This document shows positions 28,631 through 37,439 of a stretch of 64,000 nucleotides of DNA, one piece after another (the first letter of the stretch is position 1; every line of letters starts with the position of its first letter). The DNA is from Shewanella japonica (GTDB lineage Bacteria > Pseudomonadota > Gammaproteobacteria > Enterobacterales > Shewanellaceae): NCBI RefSeq assembly GCF_002075795.1, contig NZ_CP020472.1:1843001-1907000 (forward strand), in the 5' to 3' direction. The translations under genes and the position numbers were made by a program. Below the pieces are notes generated by a model. That model saw only the letters and a program-made list of their open reading frames with translations. It did not search any database and was not told where the DNA came from.

Positions 28631-28643
28631 AGGGAAATATAAA

Positions 28644-29255
28644 ATGCATAAAGCGCCAGAATCTGTACTCAATGCTCTTGTACCTATGGTTGTTGAACAA
28701 ACTGCTAAAGGTGAGCGTTCATATGATATTTACTCTCGTTTATTAAAAGAGCGAGTAATTTTCTTGGTTGGTCAGGTTGAAGAACACATGGCTAACCTGA
28801 TCGTGGCGCAGTTACTGTTCCTAGAATCAGAAAGCCCAGATAAAGATATTTCAATCTACATTAACTCGCCAGGTGGTTCTGTGACTGCTGGTATGGCAAT
28901 TTACGATACAATGCAGTTCATTAAACCGAACGTAAGCACAGTATGTATTGGTCAAGCTTGCAGCATGGGCGCGTTCTTATTAGCGGGTGGCGCAAAAGGT
29001 AAGCGTCATTGTTTGCCGAATTCTCGAGTCATGATTCACCAGCCTTTGGGTGGTTTCCAAGGCCAAGCGTCTGACATTGCAATTCATGCTCAAGAAATCT
29101 TAGGCATTAAGAATAAATTAAATGAAATGTTAGCTGAACACACTGGGCAACCATTAGATGTTATCGAGCGTGATACAGACCGTGATAACTTCATGAGTGC
29201 ACAAGAAGCTGCTGATTATGGTTTAGTTGATTCAGTTTTTGAAAAGCGTAGCTGA
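28644..29255 (+). CDS. clpP: ATP-dependent Clp protease proteolytic subunit
   Basis: ClpP is the serine peptidase that forms the barrel of ClpXP/ClpAP. The ATG at 28644 follows AGGGAA and gives the usual short propeptide start ([20 protein letters not shown]); the frame extends upstream to 28566 only through terminator sequence. The 203-residue product has the catalytic triad: Ser in GQACSMGAF, His in MIHQPLGG and Asp in [10 protein letters not shown]. It lies upstream of clpX, its unfoldase partner. Confidence 0.98.
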   Translation: MHKAPESVLNALVPMVVEQTAKGERSYDIYSRLLKERVIFLVGQVEEHMANLIVAQLLFLESESPDKDISIYINSPGGSVTAGMAIYDTMQFIKPNVSTVCIGQACSMGAFLLAGGAKGKRHCLPNSRVMIHQPLGGFQGQASDIAIHAQEILGIKNKLNEMLAEHTGQPLDVIERDTDRDNFMSAQEAADYGLVDSVFEKRS

Positions 29256-29269
29256 TTTTTAGGCCTGAG

Positions 29270-29295
29270 TACGCTATTCTGTGATGAATAGCGTA
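29270..29295. repeat. perfect 10-bp inverted repeat between clpP and clpX
   Basis: TACGCTATTC and GAATAGCGTA pair around TGTGAT. It is followed by A residues rather than T, so it is not a normal terminator. It may be an RNA processing or stability element, or a protein site. Confidence 0.5.
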
Positions 29296-29385
29296 TAAAA
29301 AATATTTAACTGTTTCTGTGTAGTACAAATAATGCACAGAGAGTATATCTAAAGACAGTGAACAGGCTGCAACAGAGGTAGGGTA

Positions 29386-30666
29386 ATGGGCGATAACAAA
29401 AGTACCGGTGACAGTGGCAAACTACTGTACTGCTCTTTTTGCGGAAAAAGCCAACATGAAGTAAGAAAGCTAATCGCTGGACCTTCGGTATATGTTTGTG
29501 ATGAATGTGTTGAGTTATGTAATGACATCATTCGTGAAGAAATTAAAGAGATCTCGCCAAAGCGTGATCAAGACAAGTTGCCAACACCACACGAATTGCG
29601 TGAGCACTTAGATGATTACGTTATTGGTCAGAACCAAGCTAAAAAGGTACTGTCAGTTGCTGTTTATAACCATTATAAACGTTTACGCAATGGCACGCCG
29701 ATTGAAGGTGTTGAACTAGGTAAAAGTAATATCTTGCTTATCGGACCAACGGGTAGTGGTAAAACATTGCTAGCTGAGACGTTAGCTCGTTCATTAGATG
29801 TGCCATTTACTATGGCTGATGCAACGACACTAACTGAAGCGGGTTACGTAGGTGAAGATGTTGAAAACATCATTCAGAAGCTACTGCAAAAGTGTGATTA
29901 TGACGTTGAGAAAGCGGAGCGCGGTATCGTCTATATCGATGAAATCGATAAAATCAGCCGCAAATCTGACAACCCATCAATCACCCGTGATGTTTCTGGT
30001 GAAGGTGTTCAGCAAGCTTTGCTTAAGCTAATTGAAGGAACTGTTGCTTCTGTGCCTCCACAAGGTGGACGTAAACATCCACAGCAGGAATTCTTGCAAG
30101 TAGATACGTCTAAAATCCTATTTATTTGTGGTGGTGCATTTGCTGGGCTTGAAAAGGTTATTGAACAACGTGGGCTAACTGGAACAGGTATTGGCTTTGG
30201 CGCTGAAGTTAAGGGTGAGGCTGATAAAGTCACTATTTCTCAGACGTTAGGCAAAGTTGAGCCTGAGGACTTGATTAAGTTTGGCTTAATCCCTGAGTTT
30301 ATTGGCCGTTTACCTGTTGTTGCTACGCTAACTGAATTAGATGAAGCAGCGCTAGTACAGATTCTTTCTCAACCTAAAAATGCACTAACAAAACAATATG
30401 GTGCATTGTTTGAGATGGAAGAGGTTGAACTTGAGTTCCGTGAAGATGCTTTAAAAGCCATTGCTCATAAAGCGATGACGCGTAAAACCGGTGCTCGTGG
30501 CCTTCGTTCAATCATTGAAGATATCTTACTTGATACTATGTATGATATTCCTTCAGTTGAGGGCGTAATTAAAGCTGTTGTCGATGAATCTGTCGTCAAA
30601 GGCGAGTCTGCCCCCATCTTGATTTACGAAAATGCTGACAACCAAGTTGCTGGTGGCGAGCAATAA
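29386..30666 (+). CDS. clpX: Clp protease ATP-binding unfoldase subunit
   Basis: ClpX recognises, unfolds and feeds substrates to ClpP. The 426-residue protein has the N-terminal zinc finger (CSFCGKS and CDECVELC), Walker A GPTGSGKT (about 122-129), Walker [11 protein letters not shown], the sensor region and the ClpP-binding loop [13 protein letters not shown] (contains the substrate-loop-linked IGF-type segment FGAEVKGE upstream). It starts 130 bases after clpP and ends in its own terminator. Length and motifs are as in E. coli. Confidence 0.98.
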   Translation: MGDNKSTGDSGKLLYCSFCGKSQHEVRKLIAGPSVYVCDECVELCNDIIREEIKEISPKRDQDKLPTPHELREHLDDYVIGQNQAKKVLSVAVYNHYKRLRNGTPIEGVELGKSNILLIGPTGSGKTLLAETLARSLDVPFTMADATTLTEAGYVGEDVENIIQKLLQKCDYDVEKAERGIVYIDEIDKISRKSDNPSITRDVSGEGVQQALLKLIEGTVASVPPQGGRKHPQQEFLQVDTSKILFICGGAFAGLEKVIEQRGLTGTGIGFGAEVKGEADKVTISQTLGKVEPEDLIKFGLIPEFIGRLPVVATLTELDEAALVQILSQPKNALTKQYGALFEMEEVELEFREDALKAIAHKAMTRKTGARGLRSIIEDILLDTMYDIPSVEGVIKAVVDESVVKGESAPILIYENADNQVAGGEQ

Positions 30667-30695
30667 TTCGTCGCTTTTGCTAATAGTTGAAAAAT

Positions 30696-30720
30696 AAGGA
30701 GTCCATTGGGCTCCTTTTTT
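30696..30720 (+). terminator. intrinsic terminator after clpX
   Basis: AAGGAGTCC and GGGCTCCTT pair (one G-T) around ATT, followed by TTTT. Confidence 0.88.
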
Positions 30721-30731
30721 CGTATTGCCCA

Positions 30732-30758
30732 TTGAAACTCTTAGAAACATCCCAATAT
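30732..30758 (+). promoter_or_regulatory. sigma-32 heat-shock promoter of lon
   Basis: TTGAAA (30732-30737), a 13-base spacer and CCCAATAT (30751-30758) match the sigma-32 consensus. The stretch GAAACATCCCAATATACTGA resembles the known E. coli lon heat-shock promoter as I recall it. It lies about 40 bases before the lon ATG. Confidence 0.85.
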
Positions 30759-30796
30759 ACTGATTATATAATCCATTCATCAAACGGAATCGAACT

Positions 30797-33148
30797 ATGA
30801 CCCAAGAGCGTGAAGCGCATATCGAACTCCCCGTGCTGCCACTTCGAGATGTAGTGGTTTATCCCCATATGGTAATTCCGCTATTCGTCGGACGAGAGAA
30901 ATCTATTCGATGCCTTGAATCAGCGATGGAACAAGATAAGCAAATATTACTGGTCGCCCAGCGGGAAGCTGATTTAGACGAGCCAGCAAAAGACGATATT
31001 TTTGAAATTGGTACCGTTGCATCTATTTTACAGTTATTAAAATTACCTGACGGCACGGTTAAAGTGCTAGTTGAAGGTGGTCAGCGTGCTAAAGTCACTG
31101 AGTACACACAAGAAGATGAATTCTTTGTCGCAAACGTGACAATGTTAGCGTCTGAAGAGTTAGCTGATAAAGAAGAAGAAGTGCTGGTTCGAAGTGCTAT
31201 TAGCCAATTTGAAGGCTACATCAAGCTAAATAAAAAAATTCCACCAGAAGTACTGACATCTTTAACTGGTATTGAAGAAGCTGCCCGTCTTGCTGATACT
31301 ATGGCAGCTCACATGCCGCTAAAGCTTGAAGACAAACAGTCAGTGCTTGAAATGATCAATGTTGGCGAACGTCTTGAATATTTAATGGCAATGATGGAAG
31401 GCGAGATCGACTTACTTCAAGTTGAGAAACGCATTCGTGGCCGTGTTAAAAAGCAGATGGAAAAAAGCCAACGTGAGTATTACTTGAATGAGCAAATGAA
31501 AGCCATTCAAAAAGAACTTGGCGATCTTGATGAAGGTCAAGATGAGTTTGAAGTTTTAGGCCGCAAGATTGAAGAAGCCAAAATGCCGGCTGAAGCAAAA
31601 GAAAAAGCGGAAGCTGAGCTTAATAAGTTAAAAATGATGTCGCCAATGTCAGCAGAAGCGACAGTGGTAAGAAGTTACGTAGACTGGATGACGTCTGTAC
31701 CTTGGAGCCAGCGTTCAAAAATCAAACGTGACTTGTCAAAAGCTGAAGCCATTTTAGATACCGATCATCACGGGTTAGAGAAAGTAAAAGAACGCATTCT
31801 TGAATACCTTGCCGTGCAAAGTCGAGTTAAACAATTAAAAGGACCAATCCTTTGCTTAGTAGGGCCTCCAGGTGTTGGTAAAACGTCATTAGGCCAATCA
31901 ATTGCTAAAGCAACAGGACGTAAATATGTTCGCGTTGCCTTAGGTGGCGTACGCGATGAAGCTGAAATTCGTGGTCATCGTCGAACTTACATTGGTTCTA
32001 TGCCAGGTAAAGTGATCCAAAAAATGGCCAAAGTGGGTGTTAAAAACCCATTATTCTTATTAGATGAAATCGATAAGATGAGTTCAGATATGCGCGGTGA
32101 TCCATCATCAGCGCTACTTGAAGTACTAGATCCTGAGCAAAACGCAGCGTTTAATGACCATTACTTAGAAGTTGATTACGACTTATCTGACGTGATGTTT
32201 GTGGCGACATCGAATTCAATGGATATTCCAGGGCCGTTATTAGACCGTATGGAAGTGATTCGTTTATCGGGTTATACCGAAGATGAAAAATTGAATATCG
32301 CTAAAAAGCATTTATTGACTAAGCAAATCGAGCGAAACGGGTTAAAACCAAAAGAAATTAATATCGATGATAGCGCCATTATTGGCATGATCCGTTACTA
32401 CACTAGAGAAGCTGGTGTCCGTTCACTAGAGCGCGAGCTATCAAAAGTGTGCCGTAAAGTAGTTAAGATGATTCTTTTAGATAAATCAGTTAAAACCGTC
32501 GAAGTGAATCAAGAGAACTTGAAATCATTCCTCGGTGTGCAGCGCTTTGATTACGGTAAAGCTGAGTCTAATAATCAAATTGGTCAAGTGACTGGTTTAG
32601 CTTGGACGCAAGTTGGTGGCGATTTACTGACTATTGAAGCGACGTCTGTGTCAGGTAAAGGCAAACTTGCTTATACTGGCTCACTTGGTGATGTCATGCA
32701 GGAGTCTATTCAGGCTGCGATGACAGTTGTTCGTGCTCGCGCTGAACAATTAGGCATTAACAGTGATTTTTACGAAAAACGTGATATTCACGTGCATGTT
32801 CCTGAAGGGGCAACGCCTAAAGATGGACCATCTGCGGGTGCTGCAATGTGTACTGCGTTGGTATCAAGCTTAACGGGTAATCCGGTTAAGAGTGATGTGG
32901 CCATGACAGGTGAAATTACCCTAAGAGGGGAGGTTCTACCTATCGGCGGTTTGAAGGAAAAGTTACTTGCGGCACATCGTGGCGGCATAAAAGTTGTACT
33001 TATTCCTAAAGAAAATGAGCGTGATTTGGAAGGCATTCCAGCCAATGTCATTGCCGATCTTAAGATTCACCCAGTTAGATGGGTCGATGAAGTACTTGAA
33101 TTGGCCTTAGAAAAGCCAGTAAAAGGCTTTGAAGTGGTTAAAAAGTAG
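30797..33148 (+). CDS. lon: ATP-dependent protease Lon
   Basis: Lon degrades misfolded and specific regulatory proteins. The 783-residue protein has the N-terminal substrate-binding domain ([21 protein letters not shown]), a coiled coil near 190-260, an AAA+ module with Walker [10 protein letters not shown] (about 355-363) and Walker [12 protein letters not shown], and a C-terminal protease domain with catalytic Ser in [10 protein letters not shown] and Lys in [13 protein letters not shown]. All key residues are present. A heat-shock promoter precedes it and hupB follows, the usual order. Confidence 0.98.
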   Translation: MTQEREAHIELPVLPLRDVVVYPHMVIPLFVGREKSIRCLESAMEQDKQILLVAQREADLDEPAKDDIFEIGTVASILQLLKLPDGTVKVLVEGGQRAKVTEYTQEDEFFVANVTMLASEELADKEEEVLVRSAISQFEGYIKLNKKIPPEVLTSLTGIEEAARLADTMAAHMPLKLEDKQSVLEMINVGERLEYLMAMMEGEIDLLQVEKRIRGRVKKQMEKSQREYYLNEQMKAIQKELGDLDEGQDEFEVLGRKIEEAKMPAEAKEKAEAELNKLKMMSPMSAEATVVRSYVDWMTSVPWSQRSKIKRDLSKAEAILDTDHHGLEKVKERILEYLAVQSRVKQLKGPILCLVGPPGVGKTSLGQSIAKATGRKYVRVALGGVRDEAEIRGHRRTYIGSMPGKVIQKMAKVGVKNPLFLLDEIDKMSSDMRGDPSSALLEVLDPEQNAAFNDHYLEVDYDLSDVMFVATSNSMDIPGPLLDRMEVIRLSGYTEDEKLNIAKKHLLTKQIERNGLKPKEINIDDSAIIGMIRYYTREAGVRSLERELSKVCRKVVKMILLDKSVKTVEVNQENLKSFLGVQRFDYGKAESNNQIGQVTGLAWTQVGGDLLTIEATSVSGKGKLAYTGSLGDVMQESIQAAMTVVRARAEQLGINSDFYEKRDIHVHVPEGATPKDGPSAGAAMCTALVSSLTGNPVKSDVAMTGEITLRGEVLPIGGLKEKLLAAHRGGIKVVLIPKENERDLEGIPANVIADLKIHPVRWVDEVLELALEKPVKGFEVVKK

Positions 33149-33228
33149 CTAATTAGCAAAAAAAGTTGCTTTGAACCTAAAAAAAATGAAAAAAGGGGCT
33201 TAACAATCTGTAAAGCTGTGGTAGCCTA

Positions 33229-33414
33229 GATAAGTGGAGAGTCAGTTAGCACCAAACCCTTGGCGCAACTGACTTTGAGCTGTATCCAAGTACATTTTTT
33301 TTGGTTTTCCAACTAAGTTTGGTGTGGTATCAAACTTATAACAAAAAAGCCTCCGCAGACCGCTCTAAAGACGGATTTGGTTGCGGCGCGAAAATAAACA
33401 TTCAAGGGGATGAC
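33229..33414 (+). promoter_or_regulatory. long structured leader of hupB
   Basis: Three successive inverted repeats fill the region before hupB. The first (33240-33274) has perfect outer arms AGTCAGTT/AACTGACT and inner pairing CCAA/TTGG. The second has TAAGTTTG (33314-33321) with CAAACTTA (33331-33338). The third pairs CCGCAGACC with GGTTGCGG, about 33353-33389. None is followed by a T-run. This suggests an RNA leader that folds and may control HU expression. The transcription start is not established. Confidence 0.5.
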
Positions 33415-33687
33415 ATGAACAAATCTGAACTAATCGAGAAAATCGCTTCTGGTGCTGACATTTCTAAAGCTGGCGCAGGCCGTGCATTAGATTCTTTCAT
33501 TGGTGCTGTTACTGAAGCACTTAAAGAAGGCGATAAAATTTCTCTAGTTGGTTTTGGTACTTTTGAAGTACGTCAGCGTGCTGAGCGTACTGGCCGTAAC
33601 CCACAAACTGGTGCAGAAATTAAGATTGCTGCGGCTAACATCCCAGCTTTCAAAGCGGGTAAAGCTCTAAAAGACGCTGTTAACTAA
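33415..33687 (+). CDS. hupB: DNA-binding protein HU-beta
   Basis: HU is a small dimeric nucleoid protein that bends DNA. The ATG at 33415 follows AAGGGG at normal spacing and gives the classic 90-residue protein [11 protein letters not shown]...; the frame extends to 33301 but only through structured leader. The DNA-binding arm [14 protein letters not shown] with the intercalating Pro (RNPQTG) and the dimerisation core [10 protein letters not shown] are intact. It follows lon, as in E. coli, and has its own terminator. Confidence 0.98.
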   Translation: MNKSELIEKIASGADISKAGAGRALDSFIGAVTEALKEGDKISLVGFGTFEVRQRAERTGRNPQTGAEIKIAAANIPAFKAGKALKDAVN

Positions 33688-33724
33688 GAATAGTTAATAT
33701 CGTTGCCTTTTGTAAGGCATAGTT

Positions 33725-33752
33725 AAAAAGCACTGTTTTGGCAGTGCTTTTT
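33725..33752 (+). terminator. intrinsic terminator after hupB
   Basis: AAAAAGCACTG and CAGTGCTTTTT pair around TTTTGG. Confidence 0.93.
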
Positions 33753-33887
33753 ACGAAAAGATTATTAAGAATAACAATGTTAATTTTAATAATCGGAGGA
33801 ATTGGGTCATACCCGAGGTAGCGTCTGATAACTCCATATAAATTACAAGAAGGCGCATCCCCAAGTGGTGCGCCTTTTTATTTTTTT
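33753..33887 (+). ncRNA. candidate small RNA between hupB and ppiD
   Basis: This stretch lies after the hupB terminator and ends in a second, independent terminator at 33850-33887, with no gene between. Inside are further pairings: GGGTCATACCC (a short hairpin) enclosed by GGAG and CTCC. A poor -35/-10 pair (TTGGCA at 33738, TTATTA at about 33762) would start a transcript of roughly 100-120 bases. It does not match any RNA family I recognise. Alternatively it is an attenuating leader of ppiD. Confidence 0.35.
33850..33887 (+). terminator. orphan intrinsic terminator upstream of ppiD
   Basis: AAGGCGCA and TGCGCCTT pair around an 11-base loop and are followed by a long T-rich tail, 24 bases before the ppiD start. 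No coding gene ends here. Confidence 0.9.
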
Positions 33888-33910
33888 AATCGCAACAAGC
33901 GAGAATTCAG

Positions 33911-35782
33911 ATGTTAGAAAAAATTCGTGAAGGCTCACAAGGCGTTGTCGCTAAAAGTATTTTAGTGTTAGTGATCCTTTCGTTCGCATTTGCTGGTGTA
34001 AGTAGTTACCTAGGCACATCAACTGATGTAGCTGCTGCCGTTGTTAATGGCGACGACATTACCGCAAATGAACTAGAACAAGCTTATCAAAATGAACGTG
34101 GCCGTTTAGAGCAACAGCTTGGCGAAATGTTTGATGCATTATCTGCTGATGATACGTACATGAACGGTATCAAGCAGAACGTATTAGACCGCCTGATCGC
34201 TGATAAGTTAATGACTCAAGCTGCTGAAGATTTAGGTCTTCGTGTTTCTGATGAACAAATTAAACAAGCGATTGTTAACGAACCAGCATTCCAAACCGAT
34301 GGTGTGTTTGATAACGAGCGCTATTTAGCAGTATTACGTCAGCTTGGTTATCAAACTAATAGCTTCCGTGACATGATGCGTACCGATATGACTCGTCGTC
34401 AGTTATTGACTTCGTTAGTGGGCAGTGAATTCGTGTTGGATGGTGAAGCTAAGCAACTTGCTGAAATTCAAGGTCAAACTCGTGATATTCGTTATTTAGT
34501 CGTTGATTCTTCTCCTTACTTAGTTACGGCAAGTGTGACGGATGAAGAGATCAAAACTTACTATGATAGCAACTTGATGCAGTTTATGGATCAAGAAAAA
34601 GTGAGCTTAGAATATGTTGAGTTAAACGCAGCTGAACTTGCTAAAGGGATGGATACGTCTGTCGATGAAGCACGTACATACTACGAAGAAAACAAACAAC
34701 AATATCAAACAGCTGAAAAACGTTTAGCGGCGCATATTCTATTTGCTTCTGGCGATGATAGTGCTGATGAAGCAAAGGCTGAAGCAAGCTTAGCTAAATT
34801 ACAAGCTGGTGAAGACTTTGCAGAAGTTGCAAAAACTGATTCAGATGATCAGTTTAGTGCGGAGCAAGGGGGTCAACTTGATTGGTTCGAGCAAGGTGTG
34901 ATGGACCCAGCATTCGATGAAGCACTGTTTGCACTAACTCAAGGTGAATACTCACAGATTGTTAAAAGTGAATTCGGTTACCACATCGTTAAGCTACTTG
35001 ATATTCAATCAGGTGCAGCAGCACCGTTTGAAGAAGTTCAAGATAAAATTGTTGCTGATTTACAAAACAAGAAAGCAGTTGATGAGTTCTATAGCTTACA
35101 AAGCATTCTTGCTGATACTAGCTACGAAGTGCCAGATACGTTAGATGAAACAGCTAAAGCATTAGGTACGACTGTTCAGTCGACTGGGTTGTTTTCTCGT
35201 GACAATGCTCCGGCTAACCTAAGTAGCCCTGATTTAGTTCGCACTGCATTTTCTGACGAAGTGATTACCAGTGGCATGAACAGTGAAGTGATTGAACTTG
35301 CTCCTAATCATGTGGTTGTTATCCGTTTATTGAAGCATCAAGATGCGGGCACTTTACCATTAGCGGATGTTAAGTCTGGTATTGAAGCGCGCTTGGTTCA
35401 AGATAAAGCGAACCTTCAGGCGAGTGAAAAAGCCAATGAGTATCTTGCTAAACTTAAAGCTGGCGAAGAAATCACTGATGTGACTATTGCGACTAAAGCG
35501 CAATTAGCCAGATTCAATCAAGATATCGATCAAGCTATTACGACGAAGGCTTTCCAAATGCCTGCTCCTGAAGCAAGCAGTGTATCATTTGATACAGCAG
35601 CTTTAGCGAATGGCTTTGCGGTAATTGCACTTGATAAAGTGAATGCTGCACAAGGGATTGATAGCAACGTTATTGATTCAATTAAGCAACGTTTAGCTCC
35701 GCAATACAGTGAAGCGGATTACCGCTCTGTCGTTGCTGCGCTTAAATCAAAAGCAAAAATTGAGTACCCAGTTGCTGAATAA
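33911..35782 (+). CDS. ppiD: membrane-anchored periplasmic chaperone/isomerase PpiD
   Basis: PpiD is anchored near SecYEG by one N-terminal helix (VAKSILVLVILSFAFAGVSSYL, about 13-34) and assists proteins leaving the translocon. The 623-residue protein has a SurA-like N-terminal chaperone part (VNGDDITANELEQAYQNE, about 43-60 and on), a parvulin domain at about 265-360 (AAHILFASG, EQGGQLDWFEQG, KSEFGYHIVKL) and a C-terminal region. It follows hupB as in E. coli, and ends in a clear terminator. GAGAATTCAG precedes the ATG, a weak ribosome site. Confidence 0.95.
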   Translation: MLEKIREGSQGVVAKSILVLVILSFAFAGVSSYLGTSTDVAAAVVNGDDITANELEQAYQNERGRLEQQLGEMFDALSADDTYMNGIKQNVLDRLIADKLMTQAAEDLGLRVSDEQIKQAIVNEPAFQTDGVFDNERYLAVLRQLGYQTNSFRDMMRTDMTRRQLLTSLVGSEFVLDGEAKQLAEIQGQTRDIRYLVVDSSPYLVTASVTDEEIKTYYDSNLMQFMDQEKVSLEYVELNAAELAKGMDTSVDEARTYYEENKQQYQTAEKRLAAHILFASGDDSADEAKAEASLAKLQAGEDFAEVAKTDSDDQFSAEQGGQLDWFEQGVMDPAFDEALFALTQGEYSQIVKSEFGYHIVKLLDIQSGAAAPFEEVQDKIVADLQNKKAVDEFYSLQSILADTSYEVPDTLDETAKALGTTVQSTGLFSRDNAPANLSSPDLVRTAFSDEVITSGMNSEVIELAPNHVVVIRLLKHQDAGTLPLADVKSGIEARLVQDKANLQASEKANEYLAKLKAGEEITDVTIATKAQLARFNQDIDQAITTKAFQMPAPEASSVSFDTAALANGFAVIALDKVNAAQGIDSNVIDSIKQRLAPQYSEADYRSVVAALKSKAKIEYPVAE

Positions 35783-35799
35783 AACCGGGTATTACCATT

Positions 35800-35830
35800 A
35801 AAAAGCCAAGGTTATCCTTGGCTTTTTTTT
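35800..35830 (+). terminator. intrinsic terminator after ppiD
   Basis: AAAAGCCAAGG and CCTTGGCTTTT pair around TTAT, followed by T. Confidence 0.96.
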
Positions 35831-35891
35831 GGTTTTTATTCAATTATTTTTAGTATGTATTTTATTTTACAGCTAGATGAGAAGGATGCTC

Positions 35892-36485
35892 ATGAACATT
35901 GCGCTATTCGATTTTGATGGCACGATCACCGAAAACGATACCTATACGCCTTTTATCCATTTAAGTGCACCCAAATGGCGTCGTATAGTATGCACAGTAT
36001 TGTTGTTCCCAGTAATCTTAATGTATAAAAGTAAACTATTAGGTGGCTCGAGAACACGCTCTATCGTCAGTTTTTTTGCTTTCTGTGGGCGTAATAAGAA
36101 AGAAATTTATCAACAAGGTGCAGACTACGCACACACACTCGATAAACACGTCATGTCGCAAGCTTATGAGCGTCTGCAGTGGCATAAAGCGCAGGGAGAT
36201 ACCATCGTTATTGTTTCAGCTTCTCTTGATGCTTATTTACGCCCCTGGTGCGAAAAACATCAATATCATCTTATTTGTGCGACACTAAATACCAAAGGTA
36301 AACGTTTAACTGGCATGTATAAAGGTGGTGACTGCTCAGGCTCTGAAAAGGCTCGGCGTGTTAAATCTAAATTTAATCTGGATGTTTTTGATACAGTTTA
36401 TGCCTATGGAGATACGATTGAAGACAAGCAGATGCTAGCGCTAGCAGATTTCGGTTTTTTAAATTGGCAACAGATTCAACAGTAA
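35892..36485 (+). CDS. HAD-IB family phosphatase
   Basis: This is a haloacid dehalogenase superfamily, subclass IB (PSPase-like), hydrolase. The start at 35892 is chosen because AGAAGGA precedes it by five bases; an in-frame ATG lies at 35877. The 197-residue protein has motif I FDFDGTITEND (nucleophile Asp), motif II IVIVSAS, the Lys after GGDCSGSEKARRV and motif III YAYGDTIEDKQML. A hydrophobic stretch near 35-50 suggests membrane association. It probably removes phosphate from a small molecule; the substrate is unknown. Confidence 0.88.
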   Translation: MNIALFDFDGTITENDTYTPFIHLSAPKWRRIVCTVLLFPVILMYKSKLLGGSRTRSIVSFFAFCGRNKKEIYQQGADYAHTLDKHVMSQAYERLQWHKAQGDTIVIVSASLDAYLRPWCEKHQYHLICATLNTKGKRLTGMYKGGDCSGSEKARRVKSKFNLDVFDTVYAYGDTIEDKQMLALADFGFLNWQQIQQ

Positions 36486-36547
36486 AATACGTCACTCGAG
36501 TTAAATCATTAAGATGCACAATAATCAGAAGGAATCAGTTTTAGTCA

Positions 36548-37426
36548 ATGGAAACAATTAATCAAAGATTTGAAAAGGTGTTAGCACACATTGATGAAAA
36601 CCTGTCAAAGCCGCTAGCTTTATCTGTACTGTCTGATATTGCTAAGGTGCCTGAATATCATTTTAATTTTATTTTTTTGAGTTTATTTCACACGTCATCA
36701 TCTGAATATATTGCTTTACTGAGACAGCTTGAAGCTGGGCAACAATTAGGCTTTGATAAATCAATTCCAATTAAAGAGGTCGCTGTGTCTGTGGGCTATC
36801 AAAGTGAAACGGCCTTTATTACAGACTTTACACAAGCCATTGGTCAATCACCGCAAGCTTTTCAACGTCAACCTGATTGGGGGCAATTTTTTCAAAAGCA
36901 GCAACCGCTAAAAACTTTATCAGAAGGGCATCATGATTTAACTGCTGATGATGTGAATATCGACAACTGTAAACTTGATAAGATTGATCTCGCAATGATT
37001 AGCCATCAGGCTGAAGCACAGTATTTACCGCAAACTATTCAGGCGATGAGAGCATTTCGTCAAGCCAATCAACTGTCTCCTACAAGCAGTAGAACATACA
37101 ATTTTGTATATCAAAGCAAACCGAAATCTACAGAGCAATTGCATATTGATATTGCAGTGAGTATCAACACACTAGAGAAGCAACGTATAGAGCCTGCTAT
37201 CAATGACTCTGAGTATTTTTATTACTCTTGTATACCTGAAGGAAAGTATGCTTCTTTTATGCATCTAGGGTCTGATAAAGAGCTAGAACGTAAATTAAAG
37301 TATCTTTATGGAGCATGGTTGAGTTCAACAAATCAACGATTAAAAAATGTGCCATTGATATTTGAACAGCTTAATATCACAGAGCCTTCAAAACAGGCCA
37401 CACGAGTTTATTTAGGTCTTGATTAA
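36548..37426 (+). CDS. AraC-type regulator with GyrI-like effector domain
   Basis: This transcription factor of 292 residues has an N-terminal AraC/XylS DNA-binding domain (about 1-105, two helix-turn-helix units, the second around KEVAVSVGYQSETAFITDF) and a C-terminal GyrI-like small-molecule-binding domain (about 130-292). The layout matches the Rob/SoxS-related regulators with effector domains such as Rob. Multidrug or stress control is common in this class. The target is unknown. It is convergent with the DUF819 gene. Confidence 0.88.
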   Translation: METINQRFEKVLAHIDENLSKPLALSVLSDIAKVPEYHFNFIFLSLFHTSSSEYIALLRQLEAGQQLGFDKSIPIKEVAVSVGYQSETAFITDFTQAIGQSPQAFQRQPDWGQFFQKQQPLKTLSEGHHDLTADDVNIDNCKLDKIDLAMISHQAEAQYLPQTIQAMRAFRQANQLSPTSSRTYNFVYQSKPKSTEQLHIDIAVSINTLEKQRIEPAINDSEYFYYSCIPEGKYASFMHLGSDKELERKLKYLYGAWLSSTNQRLKNVPLIFEQLNITEPSKQATRVYLGLD

Positions 37427-37439
37427 CTGCTAGATGAAT

